Shown: positions 25,138 through 34,837 of the stretch, one piece after another
How the letters are laid out: each line of letters begins with the position of its first letter
Numbering within the stretch: position 1 is the stretch's first letter
From: Verrucomicrobium sp.
GTDB lineage: Bacteria > Verrucomicrobiota > Verrucomicrobiia > Methylacidiphilales > UBA1321
Length of the DNA: 64,000 nucleotides
Direction of reading: 5' to 3'
NCBI GenBank assembly: GCA_017849585.1
Contig: JAFIGT010000003.1
Span: forward strand, 248,001 to 312,000
The notes under the pieces: model-generated
Databases searched by the model: none
Told to the model about the DNA's origin: nothing
What the model saw: only the letters and a program-made list of their open reading frames with translations
Made by a program: the position numbers and the translations under genes

Positions 25138-27755
25138 AAATGCAGAATCAAATGGCATGGCCAACCGGTGGAAAATGGGCGGCTCTTGCTTTTATGACTC
25201 TCGGCCTGATCGCCGGAACGGCTTGGGCTGTGGAGCCAAAACCAGAATGGGAAATCACTCTCGTGCCGAATGTTCCTTCCGGCGTGGCTTGGGTTGGCGA
25301 GATCGTGGAATACCGGATTACGGTGACTCATCGCACCGAGTCGAAGCGAGCGGTGGAGCTTGCGGTAGACATTCAGGCACCTGGTGAGCCGGCGCGTCGC
25401 GAGCGGTGGAATCTTTCCTATGAGGGGGTGGGGAAGATGGAGAAACTCCTGAATCTATCGACGACGGCTCGTGGTTATTGGAGCTTGCTGGCAACAGTAA
25501 GTGGCGGGGGACGCGAGTTGGTGAAAAGGCAAAGCGCGTTGGCCGTGGTGGAGAAGCCGCGCAATTACGGGCAAGTGGATGCGGCGAGTTTCTTTGGTAG
25601 CATGTTTAATCGCGACCCGGAGGCGGGGCAGCGGATCGGTATCAAGTATGAGCGTCAGATGACGGTCTGGAACTGGCTGTCGACTGGGGAGAATTCGTAT
25701 TCATGGGAAAAGCTCGATGCGCGGGTTGATCTGCTGAGCCGTCATGGTGTGAGCTTGGTGCTGGTGATCCTGATGGAAAAGCCTCCGAAGTGGGCCAAAT
25801 GGACTTCTCTGGAAGATTTGGCCAAGCCAGAGTTCCTTCCGTACTTTCAAAAGTTTACGAAAGATGTGGTGGAGCGTTATCGGGGGCGCATTGCCGCAAT
25901 TGAAGTGCTGAACGAGCCAGATCTCGAATGTGCGCGTGGGTTGCGCGGGAATGTGGCACCCTCGCGGATTTACGCCACGCTTTTAAAGGCGGCCTTTCAG
26001 ACTGTCAAAAGCATTGCGCCAGAGCTTCCCGTCATTGGGCTGGATGTGAGTGGCGAGGATTTTCCGAATTTGCGTTTCGCGGGCGAGGTGATGGCGGTGG
26101 ATTCCAGCTCAATCGATTTGATCGGGGGACATCCTTATGCGTCGACTCGATATCTCGGTGGTGGGGCACAGGCGGAGTCCCCGGACAAGATCAATACGGT
26201 AGGGCGTCTGGTTGGCATGGCCGACCTGATGAAAAAGCATGGGCTTAAGCCCCGCGTCTGGCCGACAGAATTCGGGTGGGGTTTGTACAAGGATGAACTG
26301 ATGTCTTCCCCCGCAACCGAATTGTGGGCGGCCTATGCGGCCCAGGCGATTGGCATGGCGAGATCGGTACCGGAAGTGGAAAAACTGTTTTGGTTTTCGA
26401 TGTCTTTTCCGGGATACGAGGGGGGATTTACCTACGGCATGTTTCAGGGCGATCCAGACAATTACTATCCCACACCCGCAGCGATAGCCTATGCCACTTG
26501 CGCGCGCTTTCTGGACGATGTCCGCTTCATTCGCCGTTTTACTGTGGGCGATTTTGGAAAGGGGTTGCGATTCGCGGATAATCGCACGGGCGATGGTGTT
26601 TTCATGCTGTGGCTGAGTGAGCCGAAGGCTGTTGGCGGGGAAATTCGAATGCCTTCGCCGTCGAAATCCTTTGAGGGGATGGAGATGAATGATGGCTATG
26701 GCCGTGTGCTGACCGGCGATCCGGCGATTCGTTCCATGCCGTTTTTTTTCCGCGTGCGCGGTAGCGATGCGGATCGACTCGATCAGTATATTCAAACCGC
26801 ACCGCTTCGCGCCAAGGAAACACTTCTCGTGGAGCGCGCATATCTTACTGATGCCTCCCATTTGCACATTGACGTGGCCAACAACAGTGGCGCCGCCACA
26901 TCTATCAAGCTTTATCCAAAGGACCATCCGGAATGGGCCCAGTCGCGTCGTCTGGCTCCGGGTTCTTCCGTGGTAAGTTTGTCACTGAGCATACCATTGT
27001 CGGGTAAAGGCGAAATGCCCTTGGAATTACTCGAAGAATCGAGTGGGAAAAGAAAATCGATGCCATTCTCGTATGATCTGATCCCTATTCTGAAATTGCC
27101 CCATGTGAAAATAGACGGACGCCTGGACGAGGTGTCTGGTCTCAAACCGCAGGTGCGTGATCATCGCGATGCGGTGTATCCTCGCGATCCGGGTGTGGAT
27201 TGGAATGGAAGCAAGGATCTTTCCATGGAGGTCTGGAGCGGCTGGACGAGCGATGGCCTGTATCTGGCAGTCAAGGTGACGGATGACGTGGCTACGGAGA
27301 GCGCTGAGGGCGACTCGAATTTCTGGCAAAAGGATTCCCTGCAAATCGCGTGGGACATGGGCAATCGCGCTGAATCGGGTTACGACAGACAATGCCTTGA
27401 ACTGGGAGTTTTTCGTACACCGAGCGGTACAGGTATTTATCGGGTTTATCCCGATTCCAATGCGCTGGCGCCAGGCGAGGTGATGGCTGGGAGCCGTCGC
27501 GAAGAGGGCGTCACGAATTATGAGGTGCTGATTCCCTGGTGTCTTCTCGACGCGGCCGGTGTAAAGCATGGTCGGGTGTTTCGCATGAATCTGATAGCCA
27601 ATGATAATGACGGGCGGCGGCGCAAATGCTGGATAGGCCTTACGCCCGGCATTGGAGAAGGCAAGCACCCGTCTTTCTTTCAGCAGTGGGTAATCGAGGA
27701 TCACGGGGTGTCTCCGGAGACCTCTTCAAAGAAAGGCGAGGAGGCTCTGCGATGA
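25134..27755 (+). CDS. Secreted clan GH-A glycosidase (GH39/GH5-like) with CBM9-like domain
   Basis: A signal peptide ends near residue 32 (AGTAWAVEP). An N-terminal beta domain (about 35-142) precedes a TIM barrel (about 150-480) with proton donor Glu261 in EVLNEPDLE and nucleophile Glu379 in WPTEFGWG. A beta domain and then a CBM9-like domain (about 655-860; VKIDGRLDE, then DGLYLAVKVTDD and KDSLQIAWD) follow. The start at 25134 is chosen because its ATGA overlaps the pseudopilin stop. The combination fits an exported xylosidase, mannosidase or related enzyme that holds on to the chain ends of its substrate; specificity is not readable. Confidence 0.82.
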   Translation: MKMQNQMAWPTGGKWAALAFMTLGLIAGTAWAVEPKPEWEITLVPNVPSGVAWVGEIVEYRITVTHRTESKRAVELAVDIQAPGEPARRERWNLSYEGVGKMEKLLNLSTTARGYWSLLATVSGGGRELVKRQSALAVVEKPRNYGQVDAASFFGSMFNRDPEAGQRIGIKYERQMTVWNWLSTGENSYSWEKLDARVDLLSRHGVSLVLVILMEKPPKWAKWTSLEDLAKPEFLPYFQKFTKDVVERYRGRIAAIEVLNEPDLECARGLRGNVAPSRIYATLLKAAFQTVKSIAPELPVIGLDVSGEDFPNLRFAGEVMAVDSSSIDLIGGHPYASTRYLGGGAQAESPDKINTVGRLVGMADLMKKHGLKPRVWPTEFGWGLYKDELMSSPATELWAAYAAQAIGMARSVPEVEKLFWFSMSFPGYEGGFTYGMFQGDPDNYYPTPAAIAYATCARFLDDVRFIRRFTVGDFGKGLRFADNRTGDGVFMLWLSEPKAVGGEIRMPSPSKSFEGMEMNDGYGRVLTGDPAIRSMPFFFRVRGSDADRLDQYIQTAPLRAKETLLVERAYLTDASHLHIDVANNSGAATSIKLYPKDHPEWAQSRRLAPGSSVVSLSLSIPLSGKGEMPLELLEESSGKRKSMPFSYDLIPILKLPHVKIDGRLDEVSGLKPQVRDHRDAVYPRDPGVDWNGSKDLSMEVWSGWTSDGLYLAVKVTDDVATESAEGDSNFWQKDSLQIAWDMGNRAESGYDRQCLELGVFRTPSGTGIYRVYPDSNALAPGEVMAGSRREEGVTNYEVLIPWCLLDAAGVKHGRVFRMNLIANDNDGRRRKCWIGLTPGIGEGKHPSFFQQWVIEDHGVSPETSSKKGEEALR

Positions 27756-28555
27756 GTAAGGAATGGAAAATATATGAACTTGGATTGCCTATGAAAAATG
27801 AAACGAAATTACTGCATCAACTCACGATTTTTTTCCTCGCTGTTTTGATTTTACTGGGCACGACGAAGCGGGAACTGCGGGCGTCGGAATTTAGGGAGGA
27901 TTTTTCCGCAGCGGCTGAGCAGACGGAACTCAAAGTGGTGGACGGTTGGAGCGTTCACTACGGCAAGGAGGGCGCCGCCAAAGTGGAACTGGCGGCAGGC
28001 TACACGGGGGCAGGCGCGCGCATCGAGCTTGCGGAACAGTATCGGCGGCTGATTCCAGCGGATCAGGCATTGTCGGTGGAAGAAGGAGCATCGGGAGAAT
28101 TCCGCATCAAGTTGCGCATCATGGCTCCTAATGATAGTTACGCCATCATTCAGGTATTGATTGGATTCAATGATGGCACGCATGGTTTGGCTGTGCGTTT
28201 CGACGGCGGAGCGCGGGACGGTGGTGGCGACAATTTTATCCGGATTTCGCGTGGTGGGGAAAGCTGGGGCCGGATTTCCTTTGAGGACATCAAGACGGCT
28301 TCGTGGAAGAAGGAAACATGGTATGAAATTGTGCTATCCGATTTGGGTAAAAAGCCCGGAGCGTTGGACATTTCTGGAAAAGTCACGGTTCGGCAGGTGG
28401 ATGATCCTGCGGACGTCCTAGTAAAGGAAGCGAGCATTACTTCATTTGGGGGCAAGGGTAAATTTCCATCGATCAATGTGATTGTGGTTGGAGTCGGTGG
28501 TCCGGCAAAGGCCTTTGACTTTGACGATCTCTCATTGAAGTCGATGGAAAAATGA
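27752..28555 (+). CDS. Secreted beta-sandwich protein of unknown function
   Basis: Hydrophobic export segment at about 25-40 (LTIFFLAVLILLGTTKRELRA), followed by a roughly 220-residue domain with alternating strands and a C-terminal KAFDFDDLSLKSME, the pattern seen at the end of concanavalin/LamG-like secreted domains. I recognise no catalytic motif. The start at 27752 (MSKEWKIYEL) overlaps the upstream stop by ATGA; an ATG at 27791 is an alternative that gives a more usual signal peptide. The mutarotase gene follows after 10 bp. Confidence 0.7.
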   Translation: MSKEWKIYELGLPMKNETKLLHQLTIFFLAVLILLGTTKRELRASEFREDFSAAAEQTELKVVDGWSVHYGKEGAAKVELAAGYTGAGARIELAEQYRRLIPADQALSVEEGASGEFRIKLRIMAPNDSYAIIQVLIGFNDGTHGLAVRFDGGARDGGGDNFIRISRGGESWGRISFEDIKTASWKKETWYEIVLSDLGKKPGALDISGKVTVRQVDDPADVLVKEASITSFGGKGKFPSINVIVVGVGGPAKAFDFDDLSLKSMEK

Positions 28556-28565
28556 GGGCTCCCAT

Positions 28566-29531
28566 ATGACCCGAGCATTCACCTCCTTTGATTATCTCGG
28601 TGTCAAAGCACTCCGCTGGACTGTTGGGGAATCACTTTTCGAAGTGGTGCCGGAGGTTGGTGCACGGCTGATGCGATGGCAGCGCGCGGGCAGGGATGTG
28701 TTGCATTGGCCGGATAATCTATCGGATCTGGGGCAGATTGCGGAAACTTATGGGGGCAATCCCATCTTGTTTCCGTTCCCGGCTCGATGCTTTGTTGGGG
28801 GCAAGGCTTGTCAATGGATTGATCCAGATGGAATGCGTCGACAAATGCCGATGCATGGACTTGCCAAGCAGGGGCGCTTTGCTCTGATGCATGCGGACGA
28901 TGCCGGATTCGTCGCTACCTTTTGTCCGGACGAATTGGCGCGGGAGTGCTATCCGTTTGTCTATGTATTTTCCGTGGCCTATCGCTTTGGTCAGGATCAA
29001 CTCTCGTGTGAATTTTCACTGGAAAATCAAGGCAATCGACCCATTCCCTGGAGCGCGGGTCATCACTTTTATTTTCGAATGCCTCTCCTCGACAATGTAG
29101 GGATTGCTGCGCACCGTGTGCAAATTGTGTCGACCAAGTCCTGTCTGGTCAATCCGGCGACGCAGGGGAAAATGGTGGCGCTGCCCCCGATTCGCAACGA
29201 AGAATCCATCGATAATCCGCTCCTGGCTAATGCGGTCATTCACTATGGACTGCGTTCCAATGTGGCTCGTCTTCTGGCAAGATCCGAAACGGCTGGTATG
29301 GAAATTATTCTGGAACATGGGGCTAGCTCCACTCCTCCGCCCGAATATGCCTTTGTCACCTGGAGCCCTGCACTCGATGCGGCGTTCTATTGCGTGGAGC
29401 CATGGATGGGGCCATCCAATAGCCCGGAGCATCGCACGGGACTCCATTGGGTGGCGCCGGGACAACGCAGTTCACATGTCGTTACGGTTAGGATTTGCGA
29501 GCTAAATGCGTCAACCTGTCCGGATTATTGA
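28566..29531 (+). CDS. Aldose 1-epimerase (mutarotase) family protein
   Basis: Mutarotases interconvert the alpha and beta anomers of sugars so that downstream kinases and isomerases can use them. The galactose-mutarotase-like beta-supersandwich is recognisable by MHGLAKQGRF (about 97-106), SAGHHFYFRMP with the catalytic His, and the Glu in CVEPWMGPSN near the C-terminus. At 321 aa with no signal peptide it should be cytoplasmic. As fifth gene of the GH38 operon it would act on released monosaccharides. A hairpin follows it. Confidence 0.85.
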   Translation: MTRAFTSFDYLGVKALRWTVGESLFEVVPEVGARLMRWQRAGRDVLHWPDNLSDLGQIAETYGGNPILFPFPARCFVGGKACQWIDPDGMRRQMPMHGLAKQGRFALMHADDAGFVATFCPDELARECYPFVYVFSVAYRFGQDQLSCEFSLENQGNRPIPWSAGHHFYFRMPLLDNVGIAAHRVQIVSTKSCLVNPATQGKMVALPPIRNEESIDNPLLANAVIHYGLRSNVARLLARSETAGMEIILEHGASSTPPPEYAFVTWSPALDAAFYCVEPWMGPSNSPEHRTGLHWVAPGQRSSHVVTVRICELNASTCPDY

Positions 29532-29541
29532 GATGCCTCCA

Positions 29542-29574
29542 GGCAGCGATAGGTAAGCTAAATTTTTACCTGCC
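29542..29574 (+). terminator. Hairpin after the mutarotase gene, possible weak terminator
   Basis: AGGTAA (29551-29556), nine-base loop, TTACCT (29566-29571), extended by GGC/GCC outside a bulge. There is no downstream T-run. The loop holds CTAAATTT, which resembles the centre of the IclR-side palindrome at 21710, so a second operator is an alternative reading. Confidence 0.3.
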
Positions 29575-29654
29575 GAAAACAGAGCCAGCTCAGACCTTTG
29601 TTTCGACCGTCAATTGCCTTTTCACGGATAGGTCTATCGAGTATATGAATTTTC

Positions 29655-31229
29655 ATGCAAGAGTTGCTGCGGAGTCTTTCCCTGGCGTTTCTGTTTGCGT
29701 GTGGTTGCGGGGAACATCTTCTGGCGTACTCATTGAATTTTCTGGACCAGCCCGCTCCGGGGGAAATGGTGGCTGTATTTGATTTTAACAGCTTGGAAAC
29801 CTCTGTTAATGCCAATGGGAGCCTCACTCCAAAACTGGCTGTGCTTGGGCCTTCACCAGCAAAACCGGCGGAGAGAGCCCTGATCGTCACATCCAATAGG
29901 GAGCAGGAATGGGCAGTATTTTTCAAAACTCGCGCGGGATTGCTCAGGGCGCAGTCGCGTTATCGCATTACCGTTCAATTTCAGGCGATCACCCCTTGGG
30001 CAGAGGGATGCTACGCCTATCTGCTGGTGCGATCGGAATCGCCGCAGCCACGCTGGCGACCGATGCAGGTTTTGGAGGGTGGGACAGAAGAAGCGGGTCG
30101 CTTATCCTACGAATTTCTCACTGGCGCAGAAGCTGATTGCACGATCAGTTTTGGCATTCATCGCGAAGGTTCCATTCTGTTGAAGAGCGTCGAGATTGAA
30201 CAGTTGCCGTTACTGGAGGCCGTCGATACTCCGCTCGTAGCTGGTACCGGTTCGTGGAACGATTTGTTGGGTATCTGTTCGCATCTCGATTGGAGGCATT
30301 TCTACAAAACAGACGAGCAAATCACTCGCGTGCTTGATCTCATGCGGCCCCTGCAGATTGGATGGGTTCGGTTGTGTTTTCCGTGGGACCAGCTTTTCCC
30401 TAAATCTGCAAAAGCGCCGGATCCCGCCATGCTGCGACGTTTGGAGTTCATCGTCAATGAAACGAAAAAGCGGCATCTTCGGCTGGTTGTGATTTTGATC
30501 GCTCCACCAGCATGGGCATCTGCTGGGCCTAATGCGGAGACGGCCTGGCGTTATCCTGCTCGTAAACTAGAGGACTACGAAAAATATGTGCGTTTTATGG
30601 CCAGGGAATTTAAGGGGAGAATTCGATATTGGGAGATTGGGAATGAAACCAACTGGAATCAATTCTGGATGGGATCTTATGAAGATTACCTCAAGGAATT
30701 ACGCGTTGCGTCCAAAATACTGCGTGAAGTAGATCCGGATAATTTCATTCTCTGCGCGGGATTGACGGATGCGGGATTGCACGCAATGAAGGGAAGTTAT
30801 GTTGGTGCGTTGCGTGATCTTTGCGATCCGATCAACGCGGCTTGTTATGATGCGCTTTCCCTCCACTACTATCCCAGGTCAGCCGAAGAGGCGATCTATG
30901 CGGTCAATAATGTAGCCGCTTATATGAAGCAACGAGGAGTGTCCAAACCCATATGGATCACCGAAACGGGATTCTCCGTTGCCAATGGCCGAACCGTAGA
31001 GCAACAAGCGGCCATGCTGGAGAAATTGATTCCTCTGCTGGCGGCCCACCCAGATGTAGAACGCGTATTTATGTATAATGACCGGGTCAAAGACTTTGAG
31101 AGTGATGCTTATGAACGCGGTTTCGGTCTGCTTGAGGCTGATTTTTCACCCCGCCCGGTTTACACGCGTCTTCAGGAGTTGTTTCGTACTTCCCCTCCGA
31201 ATAAGGCGGTAGGATTGACTGGTAAATAG
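29655..31229 (+). CDS. Secreted clan GH-A glycosidase, cellulase-like
   Basis: An N-terminal export sequence (about 1-25) is followed by a beta domain (35-185) that resembles a carbohydrate-binding module and a TIM barrel (200-515). Glu331 in YWEIGNETNW is the proton donor and Glu437 in WITETGFSV the nucleophile, the layout of GH39/GH5-type enzymes. It resembles the GH at 25134 in catalytic motifs but lacks a CBM9. Its Cys-containing start (FACGCGE) could be a lipobox-like site, so lipid anchoring is possible. It is separated from the mutarotase by 123 bp and the hairpin, and from the transporter by 172 bp. Confidence 0.8.
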   Translation: MQELLRSLSLAFLFACGCGEHLLAYSLNFLDQPAPGEMVAVFDFNSLETSVNANGSLTPKLAVLGPSPAKPAERALIVTSNREQEWAVFFKTRAGLLRAQSRYRITVQFQAITPWAEGCYAYLLVRSESPQPRWRPMQVLEGGTEEAGRLSYEFLTGAEADCTISFGIHREGSILLKSVEIEQLPLLEAVDTPLVAGTGSWNDLLGICSHLDWRHFYKTDEQITRVLDLMRPLQIGWVRLCFPWDQLFPKSAKAPDPAMLRRLEFIVNETKKRHLRLVVILIAPPAWASAGPNAETAWRYPARKLEDYEKYVRFMAREFKGRIRYWEIGNETNWNQFWMGSYEDYLKELRVASKILREVDPDNFILCAGLTDAGLHAMKGSYVGALRDLCDPINAACYDALSLHYYPRSAEEAIYAVNNVAAYMKQRGVSKPIWITETGFSVANGRTVEQQAAMLEKLIPLLAAHPDVERVFMYNDRVKDFESDAYERGFGLLEADFSPRPVYTRLQELFRTSPPNKAVGLTGK

Positions 31230-31291
31230 CCCTAAGGTTCGGGTTCGATCCACTGGATGGCATTTCTAGTGGGCTGGGAGAATCGAGGTGA

Positions 31292-31305
31292 TTCTACAAT
31301 TAGAA
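31292..31305 (+). promoter_or_regulatory. CTACAATTA element, copy A (before MFS transporter)
   Basis: TTCTACAATTAGAA, about 97 bp ahead of the transporter start. One of five near-identical intergenic copies between 31 and 45 kb. TACAAT could also be read as a -10 box, but no matching -35 was found. Confidence 0.6.
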
Positions 31306-31401
31306 ATCCTTGGGGGTTGGTCTGAGCCGCAAAAGGCGTAATGATGTCGTTAGTAAGCGCGACTACCACTTCACTCTATCACCACATCACTTAATACGAG
31401 C

Positions 31402-32808
31402 ATGAGTACTGTTTCTCTCGACCAGAGTCCCACCGCAACGTCTGTGAAGCCAGGCAAAGACGGGAAGCTTTGGACGGTGGGTACCCTGACCTATTCCACC
31501 GGTGGGTTGCTCATACTCTTCGCGTGGTTGCTGTGGGGCGACTTTGCCTGGTCCATGCGGGATCGCTCAATCCCGGCCATCATGCAGCTTTTATTCAAAA
31601 AATATGGAGCGTCGGATTTGCTCACGGGTCTTTTGATTGGTTCGTTGCCAGCCGTTTTTATCATGACCTTGTGTCCGATCATCAGCTATCAATCGGACCG
31701 CTTGCGCAGTCGCTGGGGCCGGCGCATTCCGTTTCTTCTGGGACCGGTCCCGTTTGTGGTGCTTGCCATTGTTGGTCTCGCCTTCAGTCCGCAGCTTGGG
31801 GCGTTTCTACACGATTCGTTGGGGATCGTGTCGGTAAGTCAGAATGCCACAATTCTTGCATTTATGGCGGTATGTTGGACCTTGTTCGAATTCGGCTGTA
31901 TTACCGCCTACTCGGTTTTTGGTGCTTTGGTAAAGGACGTGGTGCCTGAAGCTGTACTAGGACGATTTTTTGGGATGTTCCGGGCGATTGGTCTGACGGC
32001 AGCCATCATCTTTAATTTTTGGTTGCTCGGCAAAGCGGAGGATCATTACACGTGGATCTTTTTGGGGGTGGCGGTGCTGTATGGATTTGGATTCACACTC
32101 ATGTGTTTGAAGGTAAAGGAAGGGCAATATCCGCCTCCTCCCGAAGTGGTGTCTGGTCGCGATGGTTCCTCGGGCTTTATTCTGTCGCTCAAAGATTATG
32201 CGCGGGAGTGCTTCGGCAACCGGTATTTCGTTCTGTACTTTCTGGCGTGTTCGCTTTCGGCGCTCTCCTTGCAACCGATTAATCTCTTCAGCCTTTATTA
32301 TGCCAAAGCCATCAACATGAGCGTGGGCGATTATGGAAAATGTCTCGCGTTGACCTACATTATATCGCTTGTCATGGCTTATCCGCTGGGTGCTTTGGCC
32401 GACCGGTTTCATCCGCTGCGCATGGTCATGGTTGTCCTGGGAGTGTATGCGGCCTGCCTGTTGGCGGGGGGATTTTGGATTCACGACGAATTCAGCTTTG
32501 GCGTGGCGCTGGTGGCGCACGGCGTGGTTTCGGGTACTTATGCGACAGCCGCTGCCTCGCTCGGCCAGCGGCTCCTGCCGAGGGTAAAGTTCGCCCAGCT
32601 TGCCTCTGCCAACGGTATTGTCTCCTGCCTGTTTACCATCCTGCTGGCACCGTTGATGGGGTGGTTCCTCGACACCATGAACCACCAGTATCATTTCACT
32701 TTCATGGTCGGCTCGGCCATTGCCTTGGCAGCGCTTTTTATGAATGTCCGTTTGCATCGCGCTTTCATGCTGAGGGGTGGGCCCAAAAACTATATTCCTC
32801 CCGAATAA
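31402..32808 (+). CDS. MFS / GPH-type sugar transporter
   Basis: A 468-residue inner-membrane protein with about twelve hydrophobic segments. The loop between helices 2 and 3 reads SDRLRSRWGRRIPFLLGP, the (D)-R-x-G-R-R-x-P signature of the glycoside-pentoside-hexuronide and SLC45-type carriers, which move di- or oligosaccharides and uronides with a cation. It lies between the two carbohydrate blocks, with the CTACAATTA element upstream, so it may serve the lyases as well as the glycosidases. The substrate cannot be assigned. Confidence 0.87.
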   Translation: MSTVSLDQSPTATSVKPGKDGKLWTVGTLTYSTGGLLILFAWLLWGDFAWSMRDRSIPAIMQLLFKKYGASDLLTGLLIGSLPAVFIMTLCPIISYQSDRLRSRWGRRIPFLLGPVPFVVLAIVGLAFSPQLGAFLHDSLGIVSVSQNATILAFMAVCWTLFEFGCITAYSVFGALVKDVVPEAVLGRFFGMFRAIGLTAAIIFNFWLLGKAEDHYTWIFLGVAVLYGFGFTLMCLKVKEGQYPPPPEVVSGRDGSSGFILSLKDYARECFGNRYFVLYFLACSLSALSLQPINLFSLYYAKAINMSVGDYGKCLALTYIISLVMAYPLGALADRFHPLRMVMVVLGVYAACLLAGGFWIHDEFSFGVALVAHGVVSGTYATAAASLGQRLLPRVKFAQLASANGIVSCLFTILLAPLMGWFLDTMNHQYHFTFMVGSAIALAALFMNVRLHRAFMLRGGPKNYIPPE

Positions 32809-32912
32809 AAAGCACATCGATAGCGCTTCTATGATGACCTGATTTACGCCATTTGAATCCAAAGTGTAGGGACTATTCCAGCCTCAGCAAACGTCAACCC
32901 AAACTTCAGAAT

Positions 32913-34787
32913 ATGAAATCGACCCGAAACCACCTGATCCGGACATTTGCCAGCTGCGCCGCTGTTTGCGCAATCGCTCTTAACGCTAACGCCGCCAGCT
33001 TGACATGGGATGGAAGCGGTAACGGTTCCAACCCGAACTCCAGTGGGACATGGAATACCTCCAATACCAATTGGAATTCCGGAGCGGCCACGTGGAATAA
33101 TGCCAATAATGACACCGCGATTTTCGGCACGGGAACGGGAACCGTCGCCTCGCGAGCCGTTACATTGGGGGAAAATATCACGGTGGGAGGAATCACCTTC
33201 AATAGTCCGGGCGGCTTTACAATCTCGGGCGGTTTCATTCTGACATTGGGCGGTACAAACCCGGCCATTACGCTGGCGGTCAACAGTACGATCAGCGCGA
33301 TTATTGCGGGGACAAATGGACTCAATGCCGTGGCGAGCGCAAGCAACAAAACGCTCGCCTTGAATGGTCTGAACACCTACACGGGTGTGACGAGTGTTGG
33401 ATCGGGATTGATCCTCGCCGTGAACACGCTCGCGAATGGCGGGTCGGCCAGCAGCATTGGAGCTGGCAGCAGCAGTGCGAGCGATTTGGTGCTCGCTGGT
33501 ACGCTTAATTATACGGGCGCGGGTAGCAGCACTGATCGACTCTTTACCATTAATAACACGTTGGTCACGCTGGGATCGAATGGAACTGGGGCGGTGAATT
33601 TCACGAATACCGGGCATCTTGCCGTCACCACCGCCGCAAGCGGTACGCTGGCCTTGAATGGTACCAATACCGGGAACAATAATCTTTCGGCTGCCATCGA
33701 TAATCCCACGGGTTTTACCACGGGCGTTTCCAAGTCCGGTACGGGGCACTGGATACTGAGCGGAGACAGTAGCTACACCGGCGTTACAACTGTGACGGGG
33801 GGGACCCTTTCGGCTACCACCCTGGCCAATGGAGGCGTCAATAGCAGCATCGGTGCAGCAGCAAACACCGCGGACAAGCTTGTGCTCGATGGCGGTGCTT
33901 TCCGATATGTGGGCAGCGGCGCCAGCACGGATCGTCTCTTCACCGTGGCCAAGAATGGTGGCGTTCTCGATGCCTCCGGTACTGGTGCGGTGAATTTTAC
34001 CAACACTGGAAGCATTGCTTTCGGCTCCGGTACCGGCACAAGCACTAGAACCTTGACGCTGGCCGGAACGAATACCGGGAGTAACACTCTGGCGGCCTCC
34101 TATGGAGACAAGGGCGGAACAGCCAGCGTAAGCTCGCTGATAAAGGTGGGCACCGGCAAATGGATTATCACCGGCACCCACACCTATACGGGTGGCACAC
34201 AGGTAAATGAAGGCACGCTCGTTTTGGGCTCGGCGACGACCTTGCAGGGCGCAACAGGGGCGGTGGTGATCAATGGCGGTACGCTCTCCAGTAATGTGAC
34301 CGATACCACGATTGGTGGCGATGTGACTCTCGCGACGGGTTTCATGACGCCGGGCGATACGGGCATCGGTAAGATGACTTTTGCGGCGGGGAAAGATTTT
34401 AGCATGACTGGAGGCGAGATTCACCTGACCTTGGGCATATCGTTCGATCAATTGGCTGGTGGAGCGGGTAGCAACTTCAGTCTGACCGGTGGTTTTCTCG
34501 TTCTGGATGTCACAGGCAGCGGCTTCAGTTACGAAAACAGCTATCAGGTATTTTTAGGATTTGATGCGGCGGGGAATGTGGTGACTCTCGGGGACGGCAC
34601 GACGGGATTGATGATTACAGGTTATGATACGAGCTTGTGGACGGCCAATCTGGACGCGGCCACGGGAACGGTCAGTTTCACGAGCATTCCCGAGCCAGGT
34701 ACGAACGCTTTGCTGGGATTGGGGCTAGTACTATGGGGACGGGTGTTATTCTTGCGCCGTCGGACCGTGACGACGCTCTATATATAA
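32913..34787 (+). CDS. PEP-CTERM protein with autotransporter-type beta-strand repeats
   Basis: A signal peptide ends at NANA (residue 27). The body has repeated blocks of the passenger-associated (PATR) type: NTYTGVTSVGSG, SSYTGVTTVTGGTL and HTYTGGTQVNEGTL, spaced through a Gly/Ser/Thr/Asn-rich beta-helix. The end carries the sorting signal IPEPGTNALLGLG, a hydrophobic segment and RRR. Such proteins are expected at the cell surface or in extracellular matrix. ATG at 32913 is preferred over TTG at 32853, since the signal peptide begins there. There is no autotransporter barrel, so export would depend on the exosortase route. Confidence 0.88.
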   Translation: MKSTRNHLIRTFASCAAVCAIALNANAASLTWDGSGNGSNPNSSGTWNTSNTNWNSGAATWNNANNDTAIFGTGTGTVASRAVTLGENITVGGITFNSPGGFTISGGFILTLGGTNPAITLAVNSTISAIIAGTNGLNAVASASNKTLALNGLNTYTGVTSVGSGLILAVNTLANGGSASSIGAGSSSASDLVLAGTLNYTGAGSSTDRLFTINNTLVTLGSNGTGAVNFTNTGHLAVTTAASGTLALNGTNTGNNNLSAAIDNPTGFTTGVSKSGTGHWILSGDSSYTGVTTVTGGTLSATTLANGGVNSSIGAAANTADKLVLDGGAFRYVGSGASTDRLFTVAKNGGVLDASGTGAVNFTNTGSIAFGSGTGTSTRTLTLAGTNTGSNTLAASYGDKGGTASVSSLIKVGTGKWIITGTHTYTGGTQVNEGTLVLGSATTLQGATGAVVINGGTLSSNVTDTTIGGDVTLATGFMTPGDTGIGKMTFAAGKDFSMTGGEIHLTLGISFDQLAGGAGSNFSLTGGFLVLDVTGSGFSYENSYQVFLGFDAAGNVVTLGDGTTGLMITGYDTSLWTANLDAATGTVSFTSIPEPGTNALLGLGLVLWGRVLFLRRRTVTTLYI

Positions 34788-34805
34788 ACTCACCGTCATC
34801 CCCCC

Positions 34806-34837
34806 AAAAAAATCATAGGCAGGCTCTAGCAGCCTGC
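34806..34837 (-). terminator. Terminator of the LacI-type regulator gene
   Basis: Reading the minus strand from the stop codon, GCAGGCT/AGCCTGC forms a 7-bp perfect stem (34837-34831 and 34825-34819) with a 5-base loop, followed after six bases by seven T. Confidence 0.65.

Noticed and set aside
31241-31260. GGTTCGATCC, resembling a tRNA T-loop
   Set aside because: The flanking five-base arms do not pair and no acceptor or anticodon stem can be formed.
32844-34451. 535-codon open frame antisense to the PATR protein gene
   Set aside because: Low-complexity shadow of the repeat-rich PEP-CTERM gene, which has a signal peptide and a sorting signal.
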